A DNA stretch of 64,000 bases, taken from Sutcliffiella rhizosphaerae. Its GTDB lineage: Bacteria > Bacillota > Bacilli > Bacillales > Bacillaceae_I. Below are positions 61,205 through 64,000 of this stretch, one piece after another (position 1 is the first letter of the stretch; each line of letters opens with the position of its first letter). Under the pieces are notes generated by a model. It did not search any database. It was not told the origin of the DNA and worked only from the letters and a program-made list of their open reading frames with translations. A program made the position numbers and the translations under genes. The stretch lies in assembly GCF_917563925.1 (NCBI RefSeq), contig NZ_CAKJTJ010000002.1, forward strand, positions 186,001-250,000, read 5' to 3'.

Positions 61205-61392
61205 ATTAATTTTTTTCTCTATTATTGTGACCTTTTAATTATTTTGCCTTAGAAATAAGTCACAATTAATAATACGAATATGAAAGGGAATTTAATCCAA
61301 AAAAATCCAAACATGTGAAAATCTAAGTTTACTAAATAATGATATTTTTACACAACGGTGCAGGATAGATTAAAAAGAAAGGGGATAGTTTA

Positions 61393-61620
61393 ATGGGAAA
61401 AGTTAAAATTCATCCGTTAATAATATTTACTTTAATAATGAGTTCTATCTCAATGACGCTATCTGCTTACCGCAATTTTTCTAATCAGGAAATAGGCTAT
61501 GAGTCAGTATTTACTGTATTATTTATCTCTCTAACCGGACTGGTAATCCAAAGTATGATGAGGAATAAAAAAAAGATTATAAAAATTCCAAGTGAGTTTC
61601 AATTTATTGACGTTGGTTAA
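61393..61620 (+). CDS. Small two-helix membrane protein of unknown function
   Basis: A 75-residue protein with two membrane helices (about 9-25 and 37-55) followed by a basic tail (RNKKKIIKIPSEF). No family is recognised. AAAGGGG precedes the ATG at good spacing. It lies alone between the SR1 regulatory region and the DUF3055 gene. An inverted repeat (ATTGTGAC 61224-61231, GTCACAAT 61259-61266) lies upstream. Confidence 0.62.
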   Translation: MGKVKIHPLIIFTLIMSSISMTLSAYRNFSNQEIGYESVFTVLFISLTGLVIQSMMRNKKKIIKIPSEFQFIDVG

Positions 61621-61785
61621 AGAAGCCATTAACAAAGAAATGGGCTTCAAAGTATAAGGATTCCTTTCGTCATAGTAAAAACAACATTATATTTAACAAA
61701 GACATAGTTATAAGAATATATCTATCCCGAGAATATGTTGTATAGAATAAAATTACCTTTAAACCTATATGAAACAGCAAAAAAA

Positions 61786-61816
61786 AAGAAACGAGCGCCA
61801 ATTTATATTGGACGCT
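61786..61816 (-). terminator. Rho-independent terminator after the DUF3055 gene
   Basis: AGCG-CCAAT (61794-61802) pairs with ATTGG-CGCT (61807-61816) with one bulge; on the minus strand CGTTTCTTTTTTTTT follows. Confidence 0.8.
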
Positions 61817-61843
61817 GGCTTCACTGAAAGATTTTGGACATAA

Positions 61844-62140
61844 TTAGTACTGCTCCTGAAATGGTATAGATGGAATGGCTTCGGAAAAAAATTCTGCAAG
61901 GTCTTCTGCTTGCTCTTTTGAATCGATTCGGAATACATGTTGAAGGTGGTTTAGGTCCGTAATATCTTTAGAGTCGAGGAGAGAGGAAAGGCCAGTCTGC
62001 ATACAGATAACTAGTGGTTTACCAAAAAAAAGGTTCGTGTACACAATACCAAAATCATACCTGACATCTTTTGTAGTAAATCCAACAAAGCGAACAGGAA
62101 CATTTTCATTGTTGTCATAAAGCTTGTCAAATAAGTTCAT
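61844..62140 (-). CDS. DUF3055 family protein
   Basis: A 98-residue soluble protein, MNLFDKLYDNNENVPVRFVGFTTKDVRYDFGIVYTNLFFGKPLVICMQTGLSSLL, then DITDLNHLQHVFRIDSKEQAEDLAEFFSEAIPSIPFQEQY, which is the DUF3055 pattern. No function known. The ATG at 62140 has GGAGGG; the longer frame to 62209 overlaps the promoter and is rejected. Confidence 0.88.
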   Translation of the reverse strand: MNLFDKLYDNNENVPVRFVGFTTKDVRYDFGIVYTNLFFGKPLVICMQTGLSSLLDSKDITDLNHLQHVFRIDSKEQAEDLAEFFSEAIPSIPFQEQY

Positions 62141-62179
62141 ATTGTACCCTCCTTGATTTTTTTGGTTATTCAGAATATT

Positions 62180-62209
62180 ATTATAACTTACAAGTTGTTT
62201 GACTTGCAA
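62180..62209 (-). promoter_or_regulatory. Sigma-A promoter for the DUF3055 gene
   Basis: TTGCAA (62204-62209), 18 bases, TATAAT (62180-62185), about 40 bases before the start codon. Confidence 0.65.
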
Positions 62210-62297
62210 TAATTTTCACTTAGTTATTGTCAGCGCATTTCTACAAATGCTAGAATAGAAGTGAATGGAATCGTGTTTTTCTTAGGAGTGATTAAAT

Positions 62298-62726
62298 GTG
62301 GCTAGTAGTGCTTATATAAATCTTATGGAAAAATCTAAACAGAAAACGATCACGTTAGAAGGTGTAAAGGAGCTATTACACTACTATAAAGATATTACTT
62401 CCAAAACCGGTAAGCAACTCGGTTGGGAATATAGTCAAGCAGCCTTTCCCTATGAAATTAAAGAAAAACCAGAAGGCAAAGGTGTTTGGTTTTATTTAAA
62501 AGGAACTGAAGACCGTTATCGCATGATATTGATAGGTGTAGGGACTCAAGATACCAATTCAAGCGAGGATGAACCACCGCTATCTTACATACAAGTTACA
62601 CTTCATGATCAAAGCACACATGGAGATAAAGGTAAGGCAAATGAACTATGCAAGTTTTTAGCTAAAAAATTGGATGCTCAATTAACATTATTTACAGGCA
62701 GTATTATGTATTATTATAAACGCTAA
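62298..62726 (+). CDS. DUF1885 family protein
   Basis: A 142-residue protein matching DUF1885: SAYINLMEKSKQKTITLEGVKELLHYYKDITSKTGKQLGWEYSQAAFPYEI, and YIQVTLHDQSTHGDKGKANELCKFLAKKLDAQLTLFTGSIMYY. The family has a solved fold of unknown function, FKBP-like in description. The start is GTG after TAGGAGTGA. It ends at a strong terminator. Confidence 0.88.
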   Translation: MASSAYINLMEKSKQKTITLEGVKELLHYYKDITSKTGKQLGWEYSQAAFPYEIKEKPEGKGVWFYLKGTEDRYRMILIGVGTQDTNSSEDEPPLSYIQVTLHDQSTHGDKGKANELCKFLAKKLDAQLTLFTGSIMYYYKR

Positions 62727-62763
62727 AGAATCCCGCTTTTCATCGAAAGCGGGATTCTTTTTG
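62725..62763 (+). terminator. Rho-independent terminator after the DUF1885 gene
   Basis: AAAGAATCCCGCTTT (62725-62739) pairs with AAAGCGGGATTCTTT (62746-62760), a perfect 15-bp stem followed by TTTTTG. Confidence 0.93.
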
Positions 62764-62852
62764 TAATAATTAATGTTGCATATCAACCACAAAGGGAAAA
62801 TCTTATTACAGGGTGTCTAAACTTTGAAAATAAAGAGTCATTAATAATTTTT

Positions 62853-63719
62853 TCATTCATTACCGATTAAGTCTGGATCCAATATTTTGTAACCTTTATT
62901 TTGAAGACCTATTACAATTTCAGATAAAGCATCTTTCGTCCATTCTCGATCATGCATTAATAAATTCGCTCCATTGCTTAGTGCTTCTGTATTAATCATT
63001 ATGTCTTTCAATGCACTTGCCTCCATGTATCCTGGCTCCCAGTCATACCCATATGTCCAGTTCATCAATATCATACCTTCTTTGGCAGCTAAATCTTTAG
63101 CATAATCAGTATTGCCACCAAACGGGGCGCGAAAAAACCTAGGCTTTTCCCCAATAATCTCCTCAATACGATCGTTTAATGTCATAATTTCTTCATATTG
63201 GTCTTCTTCAGTGATACTATTTAATGATTTATGTGTCATAGTGTGATTTCCAATCGGAAAACCCATGTCATGGATTTCTTTTAGAACAGCCTTTTTTTCT
63301 TCCGTTTCTATAAAATGACCATTCACAAAAAAGATAGCCTTTACATTTAGCTCTTTTAATATTTTTGCCATATCTAATGCATACTTATCAGGAGCGTCGT
63401 CTATCGTTAATAGAACCACTGATGGTTCAGCATCATCAATAGGTTTTACTGAATAGTTAGTTGAATCTACATAATACTGTGGTGTTACTTTAGAATGATC
63501 ACCGCTAACACCCTCATCCATTTCTTCATTTATTTCCTCTTCTCCTTCTGTGATTTCAGATAGTTGATTGGATTGATTCTCCGATTCCTGATCTGTCTGA
63601 GAATTCTTGGCTGGATCGGAAGATGGCTGTTCAGAGGATTGTTCATTCGCATCCAATGCTGGACTACACGCAGAAAGGAGGAATAATAACATCGAGGTTA
63701 TAATCCATTTCTTCATCAT
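62853..63719 (-). CDS. Polysaccharide deacetylase-family lipoprotein
   Basis: A 288-residue exported lipoprotein: signal peptide with lipobox LSAC (cysteine about residue 18), an acidic Ser/Gln/Glu-rich linker (about 25-80), and a NodB/CE4 domain. LTIDDAPDK carries the metal-binding DD pair (TIDD in place of the usual TFDD), GNHTMTHKSL the zinc His pair, and RAPFGGNTDYA the catalytic-base motif. Target could be peptidoglycan or chitin-like glycans. The ATG at 63719 follows GGAGG; earlier codons to 63734 are rejected. Confidence 0.88.
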   Translation of the reverse strand: MMKKWIITSMLLFLLSACSPALDANEQSSEQPSSDPAKNSQTDQESENQSNQLSEITEGEEEINEEMDEGVSGDHSKVTPQYYVDSTNYSVKPIDDAEPSVVLLTIDDAPDKYALDMAKILKELNVKAIFFVNGHFIETEEKKAVLKEIHDMGFPIGNHTMTHKSLNSITEEDQYEEIMTLNDRIEEIIGEKPRFFRAPFGGNTDYAKDLAAKEGMILMNWTYGYDWEPGYMEASALKDIMINTEALSNGANLLMHDREWTKDALSEIVIGLQNKGYKILDPDLIGNE

Positions 63720-63802
63720 CTTTCTTTCCTCCATATGTAAGTTTATCTAATTATCATACTAATGTTTTCTATAAAAGGGAAATATCATGTAACACTTTTT
63801 GT

Positions 63803-64000
63803 TACTTAAATACAAAATAGTAAAATAGACTTTGAAATGTAAAATAAAAAATAAAGCTAATAGCAGTCGTCCATACGGCTTGCTTTTTCTTATTCATTAA
63901 CGCTCTAGCCAATGTATAACATAAATAGATAAAAATACCTAAAAGGATTAGTTTCATCTGTATTTTATCTCTAACAGAAAACCATTCTATTATGCTGTAA
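63803..64000 (-). CDS. Possible small membrane protein running off the right edge (partial)
   Basis: The minus strand holds a hydrophobic frame containing MKLILLGIFIYLCYTLARAL and a KKKQAVW stretch near 63957-63870, open towards the window end. The 3' end near 63803 is uncertain because the frame depends on a homopolymer run. No family recognised. The reader should treat it as a candidate only. Confidence 0.3.

Overview
This window looks like a chromosomal stretch from a low-GC, endospore-forming Bacillaceae (Bacillus sensu lato). Gene content and order follow the ctaA/pycA-ylaN...speA and ylbA...ylbQ-bshC-mraZ-murE regions of Bacillus subtilis. Ribosome binding sites are strong AGGAGG types, TTG/GTG starts are common, and sporulation genes (spoVD, ylbJ, ylbD, ylbO, ylaJ) are present. 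I see no phage, insertion sequence, CRISPR array, defence island, tRNA or rRNA. The window is mostly conserved core chromosome, so the most interesting content is small RNAs, regulatory DNA, small orphan genes and one metabolic insertion.

Layout. 1-8.0 kb is the start of the division/cell-wall cluster, all on the minus strand: mraZ, rsmH, ftsL, pbpB, spoVD, murE. A run of 10-bp-phased GTGG repeats, probably the MraZ operator, precedes mraZ. 8.4-11.6 kb holds bshC (bacillithiol), a DUF3397 membrane protein and a panE-like reductase. 11.7-14.9 kb is an acyl-CoA carboxylase operon (carboxyltransferase, 70-residue biotin carrier, biotin carboxylase) placed between panE and ylbP. 15.2-19.6 kb mixes ylbP, a DCC-family redox protein, an MFS exporter, ylbO and an enoyl-CoA hydratase. 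19.9-33.6 kb is the ylb region: rpmF, ylbN, ylbM/tmcAL, ylbL, ylbK, ylbJ, coaD, rsmD, ylbG, ylbF/ricF, ylbE, ylbD, ylbC, ylbB, with small orphan genes between.

33.8-46.6 kb is respiration and anaplerosis: ylbA, an Asp23-like gene, a DUF420 gene, ctaG, then ctaC-D-E-F (caa3 oxidase), ctaB and divergent ctaA (heme O and heme A synthesis), and pyruvate carboxylase. 46.8-55.4 kb is the yla region: ylaN, glsA, ylaL, ylaK (PhoH/PIN), ylaJ, a flavin-type oxidase, ylaI, ylaH, typA, ylaF. 55.5-63.7 kb has an inositol-phosphatase family gene, yktB, yktA, a nitronate-monooxygenase-like enzyme, speA, the SR1P peptide gene in its small RNA, DUF3055 and DUF1885 genes, and a polysaccharide deacetylase lipoprotein.

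Best non-protein finds. (i) A structured RNA on the plus strand between rsmD and ylbG (about 27092-27249) has a sigma-F/G-like promoter and an intrinsic terminator. It matches the position and character of the forespore RNA CsfG, also modelled as the ylbH leader. (ii) A 41-codon SR1P-type peptide sits convergent with speA. Its sigma-A promoter carries two CcpN-like boxes, one of them an exact consensus match, plus a cre-like site: the SR1 dual-function RNA. (iii) A degenerate intergenic repeat of about 110-120 bp occurs three times (3.7, 14.9 and 56.8 kb). Gene names follow B. subtilis usage and rest on sequence recognition without database searches.
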